From positions 1 through 9,044 of the forward strand of contig DOJV01000046.1 of NCBI GenBank assembly GCA_003511125.1: a stretch of 9,044 bases of DNA, given 5' to 3'. The notes below the pieces were generated by a model, which did no database searches, had not been told where the DNA came from, and was given only the letters and a program-made list of their open reading frames with translations. The position numbers and the translations under genes are program-made. Shown here one piece after another: positions 1 through 5,639 of the stretch (position 1 is the stretch's first letter; the number at the start of each line of letters is the position of its first letter). Origin of the DNA: Candidatus Uhrbacteria bacterium. Its GTDB lineage: Bacteria; Patescibacteriota; Patescibacteriia; UBA9934; GWF2-40-263.

Positions 1-16
1 GTTAGTGGTCAAAAAT

Positions 17-418
17 ATGAATAGTTTCAACAATTCTTTTGGCGATAAAGTTATTGCCGAAGCTCGGCTTCATGCCCGACTCAAAAAAGAAGGTCGGCCG
101 ATTTCTTGGAAAGATCGAAAATACGCTTGTTTGAGTGGTTTGATTTTGACCTTGATCTGTGCTCTGGGTCTTGGGGTTTTGCATTTAGTTTTTTCTTGGT
201 CCAAGGAAGCGGTTTTTGGCGGAGATTTGTGGTGTGTTTTCTTTTTGATTGGCGGTTTGTGGCAGTTGGTTTTTGGTGTTCATCTTTTGACCACCCGGGA
301 GTTTGAACTGGGGAGTGGGAAGTTTACGGTTAAAAATTTTTTACAAATCCCTTCGTTTATTTTGGTTTTGGTGCTGGCTGTTTTGATTAGTTTTTTGATG
401 GCTATTTTGAGTAGTTAG
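17..418 (+). CDS. Small three-helix membrane protein, unknown function
   Basis: A protein of 133 residues from ATG 17; a GTG four codons upstream (position 5) is in frame, and the frame is open to the window edge, so the true start could lie further left. The first 35 or so residues are polar and charged (RLHARLKKEGR), followed by three hydrophobic segments at about residues 37-60, 70-91 and 108-130, the last almost at the C-terminus (SFLMAILSS). This predicts an inner-membrane protein with a basic N-terminal tail that probably stays in the cytoplasm. I recognise no family and see no catalytic motif. No Shine-Dalgarno site lies before either start. The gene precedes an envelope (LCP) gene on the same strand with a gap of 135 bases, so co-function is possible but not shown. 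It is real by its length, membrane pattern and codon usage like its neighbours. Confidence 0.7.
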   Translation: MNSFNNSFGDKVIAEARLHARLKKEGRPISWKDRKYACLSGLILTLICALGLGVLHLVFSWSKEAVFGGDLWCVFFLIGGLWQLVFGVHLLTTREFELGSGKFTVKNFLQIPSFILVLVLAVLISFLMAILSS

Positions 419-484
419 GATTTTTAGAATTCTAAGAAACAAGAACGAAAAAATCAGGTGTCTTTGTTGTCTGATTTTGAAAAT

Positions 485-517
485 GGGAGCAATTCACAAC
501 CTCCCTTGTTTTCTTTT
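485..517 (+). terminator. Possible weak intrinsic terminator
   Basis: GGGAG (485-489) can pair with CTCCC (501-505) across an 11-base loop, followed by a T-rich run TTGTTTTCTTTT. It could end the transcript of the small membrane gene and separate it from the LCP gene. The stem is only 5 bp, so this is tentative. An 8-bp pair AAAATCAG/CTGATTTT lies just before it (450-457 and 471-478). Confidence 0.3.
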
Positions 518-534
518 GGTTTTCGTGTAAAGAT
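506..534 (+). promoter_or_regulatory. Possible promoter of the LCP gene
   Basis: TTGTTT (506-511) is followed after 16-17 bases by TGTAAAGAT (526-534), a weak -10 region with a TG extension, 19 bases before ATG 554. The match to TATAAT is only about 3 of 6. It is listed because it sits in the right place and fits a start at 554 rather than at the upstream GTG 458. Confidence 0.3.
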
Positions 535-553
535 TTTTACGAACCGAGCTTTT

Positions 554-1777
554 ATGGAACAAGAAATAAAGAAAAAAGATTTTCGGATCAAACGCTGGGT
601 TTTGCTAGTTTTTGCTGTGGTTTTGGTTGGTCTTGGTGCTTGGCTGACCGTTCGAGCGGCGGTTTTTTTTGTTTCTTGGAAACAGGAAAAAGTTGCGCAT
701 GAGGTTCTTGAACAACAAATTCAAGAAGTTATCGATAACCGACTGACGGCGCAAGAAGCGGCCGAGGCGACCGATACTTTTGGCGATGACGGTATTGTTC
801 GAATTCTTTTTATTGGTCTCGATTCTCGTTCCGGTAGTGCTGTCGGTCATTGCGACGCCATTCAGTTTGTCGAGATTGATAAGAATAAAGAGACTGTCAA
901 CATTACCGCCGTACCGCGCGGCACTTATTCGCCGCTTCCAGGTAGTGGTCATTTACCGAGCGACTATTATGTTTCCAATGCTTGCGAGATTGGTGGGCTT
1001 GATTATGGTATTGAACAGATCGAAAAAATCTTAGGGCAAAAAGCCGATTATGTGGCCATGATCGGTTTTTCCGAAGCCTTGGGTGTCTTCAGACTTTTGA
1101 AACTTCCAACAACCGAAACTCTGCAATGGTTGCGTTTGCGCCAAAGCTATGCTATCGGCGAGCCACAGCGGGCTCATAATCACTCAACTTTTTTAAAACA
1201 ACTTTTAGTAAAGTTTGTGCCAGACAACACCTCGTCTTTTGACGTGGCTTGGGAGTATCTTCTGTATCAGTTGGTAGAAACAGATTTGTCTTTTGGACAA
1301 GCTCAAGAAATCATCACCGAACTTTCGGCCATGAATTTGTCTGAACAGCCAGAGAAAATAATTCTGAGCATGAAACCGGCTTATTTGGTGTTCGATATTT
1401 CTTACGATCCCGAGCATCTTGAGGATTACTTGTCGGCCAGGCTTGATCCGGTTTCCGACCGCATTCCCGAAGGCGCTTACACCGGAATTTCCGAACCCGA
1501 GGCTCAGCAAAAACTTATGGATCTAATTAATGCCGGTCTTGAGGATACCGAGTTTGTGAAGTTGGCCTTTGAACAAAAAATTTGGCTGCAGCTTGATGAT
1601 GAAGGGACCCGAGAAACTGTTCATTTTGCCGTTTTAGAAAAATATCTTGAACAAGTTTCAGACACGGATGAAGTCAAAAATCTTTTGGCTGATTATGTTT
1701 TGGAAATGGAACTTGACGGGCAAACCGCGTGGGCCGAAGCTGGCAGAAATTTGTTGGCCAAAGAAATTAATGATTAG
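554..1777 (+). CDS. LytR-CpsA-Psr (LCP) family envelope protein, divergent
   Basis: A 407-residue membrane-anchored protein. Residues 1-13 are basic, one transmembrane helix spans about 14-41, and the LCP domain follows at about 81-222 outside the membrane. LCP enzymes transfer glycopolymers from undecaprenyl pyrophosphate to peptidoglycan or protein. Seen here: FIGLDSRSG (87-94; family LxGxDxR), D101 in HCDA (family RSDT), PRGTY (121-125; family PRDT), the LDYGIEQIEKILG helix (149-161) and R206 followed by LKQLL (214-218). Several usual residues are changed: RSD is HCD, PRD is PRG, and the second arginine of RxxRQQ is N209. The C-terminal 185 residues (223-407) are acidic and helical and match no domain I know. 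The frame is open back to GTG 458, but ATG 554 puts the basic stretch and the helix directly at the N-terminus, so I prefer it. The family call is fairly sure; activity is uncertain. Confidence 0.8.
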   Translation: MEQEIKKKDFRIKRWVLLVFAVVLVGLGAWLTVRAAVFFVSWKQEKVAHEVLEQQIQEVIDNRLTAQEAAEATDTFGDDGIVRILFIGLDSRSGSAVGHCDAIQFVEIDKNKETVNITAVPRGTYSPLPGSGHLPSDYYVSNACEIGGLDYGIEQIEKILGQKADYVAMIGFSEALGVFRLLKLPTTETLQWLRLRQSYAIGEPQRAHNHSTFLKQLLVKFVPDNTSSFDVAWEYLLYQLVETDLSFGQAQEIITELSAMNLSEQPEKIILSMKPAYLVFDISYDPEHLEDYLSARLDPVSDRIPEGAYTGISEPEAQQKLMDLINAGLEDTEFVKLAFEQKIWLQLDDEGTRETVHFAVLEKYLEQVSDTDEVKNLLADYVLEMELDGQTAWAEAGRNLLAKEIND

Positions 1778-1781
1778 GCTC

Positions 1782-1829
1782 GTTTTTTAAAAAGTGGTAC
1801 AGTGGACTAAACAAGACGTTTTAAAAAAC
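1782..1829 (+). promoter_or_regulatory. Extended -10 promoter inside an 11-bp inverted repeat
   Basis: TGGTACAGT (1795-1803) is an extended -10 element (TACAGT, 4 of 6 to TATAAT, with TG upstream), 42 bases before the ATG of the 62-residue gene. No good -35 is seen. It is flanked by a perfect inverted repeat, GTTTTTTAAAA (1782-1792) and TTTTAAAAAAC (1819-1829). The repeat could be an operator, a bent A-tract element or a weak hairpin. Confidence 0.45.
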
Positions 1830-1845
1830 TAACCCAAAAATCTAT

Positions 1846-2034
1846 ATGAAAATTTTTCGTAACTGGACTTTTAAATGGTGGGAGATTGGTTTGCTTAAAC
1901 TCTGCCTGATTTCTTTTGGTCTTATCCTCGGTTTGTACTTTTATAATTACCTTCTTGGCCTTATGTGGCTTTGGTGGGTTTTGTTCGTGGTAACAACGAT
2001 TTATTTTTTGATCAGGTTTTTTCGGGGGAAGTAA
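1846..2034 (+). CDS. Tiny two-helix membrane protein, unknown function
   Basis: A 62-residue protein opening with MKIFRNWTFKWWEIGLLK and carrying two hydrophobic segments, about residues 14-36 and 38-57, ending in a basic tail (RFFRGK). It should form a helical hairpin in the inner membrane with both ends in the cytoplasm. The aromatic-basic start (KWWE) and tryptophan-rich second helix (LMWLWWVLF) are notable. No enzymatic motif is present. From memory, small proteins with a KWWE start and two helices occur in other Patescibacteria, but I cannot confirm a family. The start is the only ATG in frame before the first helix, there is no Shine-Dalgarno site, and an extended -10 lies 42 bases upstream, so it is probably transcribed on its own or with read-through from the LCP gene. 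Confidence 0.7.
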   Translation: MKIFRNWTFKWWEIGLLKLCLISFGLILGLYFYNYLLGLMWLWWVLFVVTTIYFLIRFFRGK

Positions 2035-2045
2035 ACCCCTAACCC

Positions 2046-2074
2046 TTGCTTAAATTCCCATTCTCTGCTAAACT
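2046..2074 (+). promoter_or_regulatory. Sigma-70-type promoter of the zinc-ribbon gene
   Basis: TTGCTT (2046-2051), a 17-base spacer ending in TGC, and TAAACT (2069-2074) form a good extended -10 promoter. The start of transcription should fall near 2081, giving a leader of about 33 bases without a Shine-Dalgarno site before ATG 2114. The string TGCTAAACTTA recurs exactly in the minus-strand promoter at 8152-8162. Confidence 0.65.
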
Positions 2075-2113
2075 TACGCCAATTACACTTTAAGTAATCA
2101 AAAAATATAAAGT

Positions 2114-2785
2114 ATGGGAAATTTTAATCGAGGCGGCCGAAGCGGTGGCGGAGGTTTTAAACGCGATTTCGGTGGCGGCGGCGGGGGTGGTCGTTTTGGC
2201 GGTGGTGGTCGTCCACCTATGTTCCGCGCCACTTGTAGCGAGTGTGGCGAAAGTTGCGAATTGCCATTCCGACCTTCCGGCGAACGTCCAGTTTTTTGCA
2301 GTAACTGCTTTGCCAAACAAAACGACGACGGCGGCCGACCAAGTAATTTTGGCGGTGACAGACACGAACGCCCGCGTTTCGAAGATCGCCAAATGCATGA
2401 CGCCACCTGCACCAAGTGCGGTGCCGATTGCCAGGTGCCTTTTCGCCCAACTGGCGACAAAGAAATTTTCTGCAATGATTGTTTCAGCGAAGTTAAACGG
2501 GATCGCCCAGCGCCATCTCGCGGCGGCAGAGATTCTGGCGACATGGCTAACGAGATCAAAATGTTAAACGAAAAAATGGACAAGTTGATCAAATTGCTGT
2601 CCCCGGCCGGTGCCGAAGAGAAAGTTAAAGCACCTAAGGTTGAAAAAGAAGTTAAGGCTGAAGAAGTCAAAGTCGAAGCCCCAAAGAAAGCCGAAAAAGT
2701 TAAGAAAGAAAAAGTAGTTAAAGCCAAAGTTGAACCTAAAGTCAAAGCGGCTCCTAAAAAAGCTGCGGCTAAAAAGACAAAATAA
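2114..2785 (+). CDS. Double CxxC-x17-CxxC zinc-ribbon protein with RGG and Lys-rich arms
   Basis: A 223-residue protein in four parts. Residues 1-35 are Gly/Arg-rich (RGG-like) and probably disordered. Two zinc ribbons follow with identical spacing: Cys 41, 44, 62, 65 and Cys 99, 102, 120, 123, each CxxC-x17-CxxC with a conserved CxxCGxxC..PFRPxG core and an extra Cys at 48 and 106. This is the pattern known as the CxxC-x17-CxxC domain (TIGR04272 type), frequent in Patescibacteria. Residues 144-163 look like a short coiled coil (MANEIKMLNEKMDKLIKLL), which may make it an oligomer. The tail 168-223 is a Lys/Ala/Val/Glu repeat resembling histone H1 or other nucleic-acid-binding tails. Binding RNA or DNA is an inference; no function is proved for the family. 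It has its own promoter and terminator, so it is a one-gene transcript. Confidence 0.85.
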   Translation: MGNFNRGGRSGGGGFKRDFGGGGGGGRFGGGGRPPMFRATCSECGESCELPFRPSGERPVFCSNCFAKQNDDGGRPSNFGGDRHERPRFEDRQMHDATCTKCGADCQVPFRPTGDKEIFCNDCFSEVKRDRPAPSRGGRDSGDMANEIKMLNEKMDKLIKLLSPAGAEEKVKAPKVEKEVKAEEVKVEAPKKAEKVKKEKVVKAKVEPKVKAAPKKAAAKKTK

Positions 2786-2794
2786 AAGTTTTTC

Positions 2795-2827
2795 AAAACC
2801 TCGGTTAGCGCCGAGGTTTTTGATTTT
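2795..2827 (+). terminator. Intrinsic terminator after the zinc-ribbon gene
   Basis: A perfect 10-bp stem, AAAACCTCGG (2795-2804) and CCGAGGTTTT (2811-2820), with loop TTAGCG, followed by TGATTTT. It begins 9 bases after the stop codon. The A-rich left flank means it may also work on the other strand. Confidence 0.85.
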
Positions 2828-2844
2828 AAGAAAAAACCAAAATA

Positions 2845-2853
2845 TGCTAAAGT
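2845..2853 (+). promoter_or_regulatory. Extended -10 promoter of the four-gene operon
   Basis: TGCTAAAGT (2845-2853) is an extended -10 element, with a weak TTTAAG at 2825-2830 as possible -35 (17-base spacer). Only 8 bases separate it from ATG 2862, so the transcript should start within a base or two of the ATG and be nearly leaderless. Confidence 0.55.
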
Positions 2854-2861
2854 ATTTGGGT

Positions 2862-3230
2862 ATGAATTCTGTCCTGGAAACCACAATCTTTTGTTTGTTC
2901 GGGCTTTTTCTTCTGCCTGTTGTTTTGGGTCTGGGTTCTGATTATCTTAATTATTTAAAACAAAGAAAAAAATTTAGACAAACTTTTGGTTTATATGTTG
3001 GTCAAATTTTAAAAGTCGTTAAACAAAATGAAAAAGTCGGTAGTGTTTTAGAAAACAATCTTTCGCTTTTTGACGCTTGGTCGGAAAGAGGTATTGTTTT
3101 TTACACTTTTAAAAAAGGCGATTCAATCAAAATTTTGCCATTTCCAAAATTTCGACCGTTTCAAAAAACCGGTACGACTTTTTTAAAGACTAATCAAGAG
3201 ATTTTTAATTATGACCTGGAAAGAACCTGA
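2862..3230 (+). CDS. Membrane-anchored hypothetical protein
   Basis: A 122-residue protein from ATG 2862. The frame is open further upstream, but the terminator (2795-2827) and -10 element (2845-2853) lie there, so 2862 is the likely start. One hydrophobic helix covers about residues 6-25 (ETTIFCLFGLFLLPVVLGLG), followed by a basic stretch (YLKQRKKFRQTFG, 31-43) and a soluble part with a few aromatic residues (GIVFYTFKKGDSIKILPFPKF). By the positive-inside rule the C-terminal part faces the cytoplasm. No family is recognised. It is first in a run of four genes and overlaps the HIT gene by 20 bases, so the two are translationally coupled. Confidence 0.6.
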   Translation: MNSVLETTIFCLFGLFLLPVVLGLGSDYLNYLKQRKKFRQTFGLYVGQILKVVKQNEKVGSVLENNLSLFDAWSERGIVFYTFKKGDSIKILPFPKFRPFQKTGTTFLKTNQEIFNYDLERT

Positions 3231-3666
3231 AAAATGGCAAAACATGATCTCTGGCAACGATTGTCCGATGTGTCAGGATATTCATTTGGAAACTAACGAA
3301 CATAGTTTTCTGATAACCGAACTAAAACAAAGTTTTGTTCGTTTGCCTAAAAATCAATATTGGCCGGGTTGGGTGGCGGTTTTTCTTAAACGTCACGCCA
3401 ATGAGTTGTTTGAACTGGATCAAAATGAGTTGAGCGAATTTTGGCAAGATGTTTCCAAAACCGCTCAGGCAGTGCAAAAAGTTTTTTCGCCAGTCAAAAT
3501 TAATTATGCTATTTACGGCAATCTTTGTCCGCATCTGCATTGTCATATTTTTCCTCAACAAATTAAAAACGATCCGCATACGCCGATAAAATCGGATGCC
3601 GAGGAGGTTTTTCTTTCGGATGAAGTTTACGATGATATTATTAAAAAAATTAAAAAAGCTTTATGA
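3211..3666 (+). CDS. HIT-family (histidine triad) nucleotide hydrolase/transferase
   Basis: A 151-residue protein of usual HIT length. The active-site triad is His108, His110 and His112 in CPHLHCHIFPQ, where the central position of the HxHxHxx motif carries the nucleophilic histidine that forms the nucleotidyl intermediate. CPMC at 18-21 is the N-terminal pair that in many HIT proteins helps bind zinc. HIT proteins cleave nucleoside phosphoramidates or dinucleoside polyphosphates (Ap4A); the exact substrate cannot be read here. The segment NYAIYGNLCPHLH resembles the Ap4A-hydrolase-like branch. It is cytosolic. ATG 3211 lies inside the end of the previous gene (20-base overlap); ATG 3244 is the alternative but would cut the N-terminus. 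Its stop overlaps the next ATG (ATGA at 3663-3666), so it is an operon member. Confidence 0.85.
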   Translation: MTWKEPEKWQNMISGNDCPMCQDIHLETNEHSFLITELKQSFVRLPKNQYWPGWVAVFLKRHANELFELDQNELSEFWQDVSKTAQAVQKVFSPVKINYAIYGNLCPHLHCHIFPQQIKNDPHTPIKSDAEEVFLSDEVYDDIIKKIKKAL

Positions 3667-4109
3667 AATATTTTATCCCTTTCTTATTCCTACCGTTTCT
3701 CCTTTTTGGTTTCGGCTGTTCCGACGATCTTCCCGAAAATCAACAAATCGATTACGAAGAAGATGTTAAGCCGTTGATCGAAGAAAATACCGCTCATAAA
3801 GTTCGCGGTAGCTGTAATATGATTGATTCGGAGAGTCATTGTTTGGATTATATTGGCTCGATTTGGACCGAACAGCAAATACAACTTAATTGTGAAAATG
3901 TTGGAATTTTTAGTTTGAACACTTGTCCTTATAGCGAAAACGGCGGTTGTTTAAGTGGTCGCGATACCATGGTCGAAGCCGTTATCTGGTCATATCCTTA
4001 CGGTGGCCAGCCGATTACCGGCGAGGAATTGAAATATGAATCCATGGCTTGCGACGCTCTGGCTGCCGCCGAGTGGGTAACGCCAGACGGTTTGTTTCTT
4101 GAACCGTAA
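3663..4109 (+). CDS. Cysteine-rich secreted lipoprotein, unknown function
   Basis: A 148-residue protein starting with a signal sequence (MKYFIPFLFLPFLLFGFGC). Cys19 is probably lipidated, although the box GFGC is not the standard L-A-G-C. The mature part is acidic and has six further cysteines, at 51, 60, 77, 88, 96 and 130, an even number that fits three disulfides outside the membrane. The order C..C.dYIGsiWT...C...gifS...CP....ggC....W.YpYgG.....aC resembles a short cysteine-rich domain that, from memory, occurs in secreted proteins of myxobacteria and other phyla and has no known role. The start overlaps the HIT stop (ATGA), and crtI follows 3 bases after its stop, so it is translated as part of the operon. 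I cannot name a function. Confidence 0.7.
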   Translation: MKYFIPFLFLPFLLFGFGCSDDLPENQQIDYEEDVKPLIEENTAHKVRGSCNMIDSESHCLDYIGSIWTEQQIQLNCENVGIFSLNTCPYSENGGCLSGRDTMVEAVIWSYPYGGQPITGEELKYESMACDALAAAEWVTPDGLFLEP

Positions 4110-4112
4110 AAT

Positions 4113-5597
4113 ATGTCTAATACCAGGAGGAAAAAAATAATCATTGTTGGGGCCGGGCCAGGGGGCTTGTCTGCGGGCATGCTTTTGGCTCATAAGGGTT
4201 TTGAAGTTAAGATTTTTGAAAAAGAAAAAATTCCCGGTGGGCGTAACGGTTTTTTAAAACTTGGTGAGTACAAGTTTGATATTGGCCCGACTTTTTTCAT
4301 GATGGATAATATTTTGCGAGAAATTTTTAAGACCACCGGTCGTAATCTTGATGACTATGTAAAAATGACCAGTCTTTTGCCAATGTACCGTCTTTATTTT
4401 CCTGACAATTATCTTGATGTTTACGACGATCAAAAAAAGATGAAAAAAGAACTGGCTCGAGTTTTTCCGGGTGAAGAGAATGGTTTGGCCAAGTTTCATC
4501 TGGAAGAAAAGAAACGTTTAGCGGCACTTTATCCGATTTTGAGTGCTGATAATAATAATATTTTAGCGACTTCAAAGCCCGAGTTTTTAAAAGCCATCCC
4601 CAGTTTTTCTATCGGCCGTTCGTTGTTTAGTGTTATGGGCGATTATTTTAAAGACGAGCGCTGTCGTTTGTCTTTTACTTTTCAGTCAAAATATTTGGGT
4701 ATGTCGCCTTGGGATTGCCCGGGGGCTTTTGCCATGGTGCCATTTATTGAACACAACAAAGGCGTTTATCATATTGAAGGCGGTCTCTCTTCGGCTGCCG
4801 AAGCCATGGCTAAGGTTATCCAAGAAGATGGTGGGAAGATTCATTACGGCAAGTCGGTAAAGAAAATTTTGACCGAGCGGGGCAGGGCAGTTGGTGTTGA
4901 ACTTAATAACGGCAAAAAGTTTTTCTCTGGCGCTGTTGTGATTAATGCCGATTTTTCTTACGCGGCTTCGGAGTTGTTGTCCGGATTAAAAAAGTATTCA
5001 AAGAAAAAATTGGAAAAGAAAAAATATTCTTGTTCGATTTTTATGTTGTACCTCGGAGTCAACAAGAAATTTAATCTACCACACCACGCCATTGTTTTTG
5101 CCAAAAATTATCGTCAAAATATTGAAGATGTTTTTTCCGGTAAATTGACTAAAGAAGATTTTTCTTTTTATGTTCGCGATGCCAGCAAAACCGATTCAAC
5201 TTTAGCTCCGAAAGGCAAAAGCGCACTCTACGTCTTGGTCCCAGTGCCTAACAATCGCTCAAAAATTAATTGGCAAAAATCCGGACCAAAAATTCGTAAT
5301 CGAGTTTTGGAATTAATGCGTCAGCGTCTGAAAATAAAGATTGATGAAGCCGATATCGAAGTCGAAAAAATTATTTCTCCGACTGATTGGCAAAAAGATT
5401 TTAATGTTTATCAAGGAGCGGTTTTTAATCTCTCCCATCACTTAGATCAAATGCTGTGGTTTAGACCGCATAATGAGTTCGAGGAAATTAAGGACTGTTA
5501 TTTGGTTGGTGGTGGCACTCATCCAGGCTCGGGTTTGCCGACAATTTACGAATCTGGTCGAATAACTGCTAATCTTATTGCTAAAAAGTTTTCTTAA
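4113..5597 (+). CDS. crtI: Phytoene desaturase-family FAD oxidoreductase (CrtI type)
   Basis: A 494-residue protein, the normal CrtI/CrtN length. The N-terminal FAD-binding fold is clear: GAGPGG (13-18), acidic end of the second strand in IFEKEKIPGGRNG (34-46), and the GPTFFMM substrate-side segment. The C-terminus has the family signature VGGGTHPGSGLPTIYESGR. CrtI-type enzymes dehydrogenate or isomerise linear C30-C40 carotenoids such as phytoene at the membrane surface with FAD. No phytoene synthase (crtB) is in the window, so the substrate may come from a distant gene, a host or another isoprenoid; related members also act as carotenoid isomerases or saturases. It is the last of four tightly packed genes, 3 bases after the lipoprotein stop, and uppS follows. 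An AGGAGG inside codons 5-6 is probably only Arg-Arg. The family call is sure, the substrate is not. Confidence 0.88.
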   Translation: MSNTRRKKIIIVGAGPGGLSAGMLLAHKGFEVKIFEKEKIPGGRNGFLKLGEYKFDIGPTFFMMDNILREIFKTTGRNLDDYVKMTSLLPMYRLYFPDNYLDVYDDQKKMKKELARVFPGEENGLAKFHLEEKKRLAALYPILSADNNNILATSKPEFLKAIPSFSIGRSLFSVMGDYFKDERCRLSFTFQSKYLGMSPWDCPGAFAMVPFIEHNKGVYHIEGGLSSAAEAMAKVIQEDGGKIHYGKSVKKILTERGRAVGVELNNGKKFFSGAVVINADFSYAASELLSGLKKYSKKKLEKKKYSCSIFMLYLGVNKKFNLPHHAIVFAKNYRQNIEDVFSGKLTKEDFSFYVRDASKTDSTLAPKGKSALYVLVPVPNNRSKINWQKSGPKIRNRVLELMRQRLKIKIDEADIEVEKIISPTDWQKDFNVYQGAVFNLSHHLDQMLWFRPHNEFEEIKDCYLVGGGTHPGSGLPTIYESGRITANLIAKKFS

Positions 5598-5620
5598 GAG
5601 CTTCTCAAGACATTCGATTG

Positions 5621-5629
5621 TGGTATAAT
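5621..5629 (+). promoter_or_regulatory. Extended -10 promoter of uppS (near-leaderless)
   Basis: TGGTATAAT (5621-5629) is a perfect TATAAT with a TG extension, only 10 bases before the uppS ATG. No strong -35 is seen; TCTCAA near 5603 is a poor candidate. Transcription should begin near 5636, within about four bases of the ATG, so the mRNA would have almost no leader. Confidence 0.7.
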
Positions 5630-5639
5630 CCTCGGCGTT

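Noticed and set aside
424..435. 12-bp palindrome TTAGAATTCTAA
   Set aside because: AT-rich with no loop or T-tract; too short and alone to call an operator.
458..553. GTG 458 as LCP start
   Set aside because: It adds 32 residues before the basic stretch and helix, and overlaps a possible terminator and promoter; ATG 554 gives a usual N-terminus.
2024..2039. GGGGG/CCCC pair at the end of the 62-residue gene
   Set aside because: Only 4 bp and no T-tract, so not a terminator.
2098..2886. Long minus-strand frame of 262 codons opposite the zinc-ribbon gene
   Set aside because: Proline- and serine-rich antisense translation of Gly- and Lys-rich codons; the plus frame has exact CxxC-x17-CxxC motifs.
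3211..3666. Recoded TGA (Gly) genetic code
   Set aside because: TGA ends the 122-residue and HIT proteins at natural lengths with overlapping downstream starts, so it acts as a stop.
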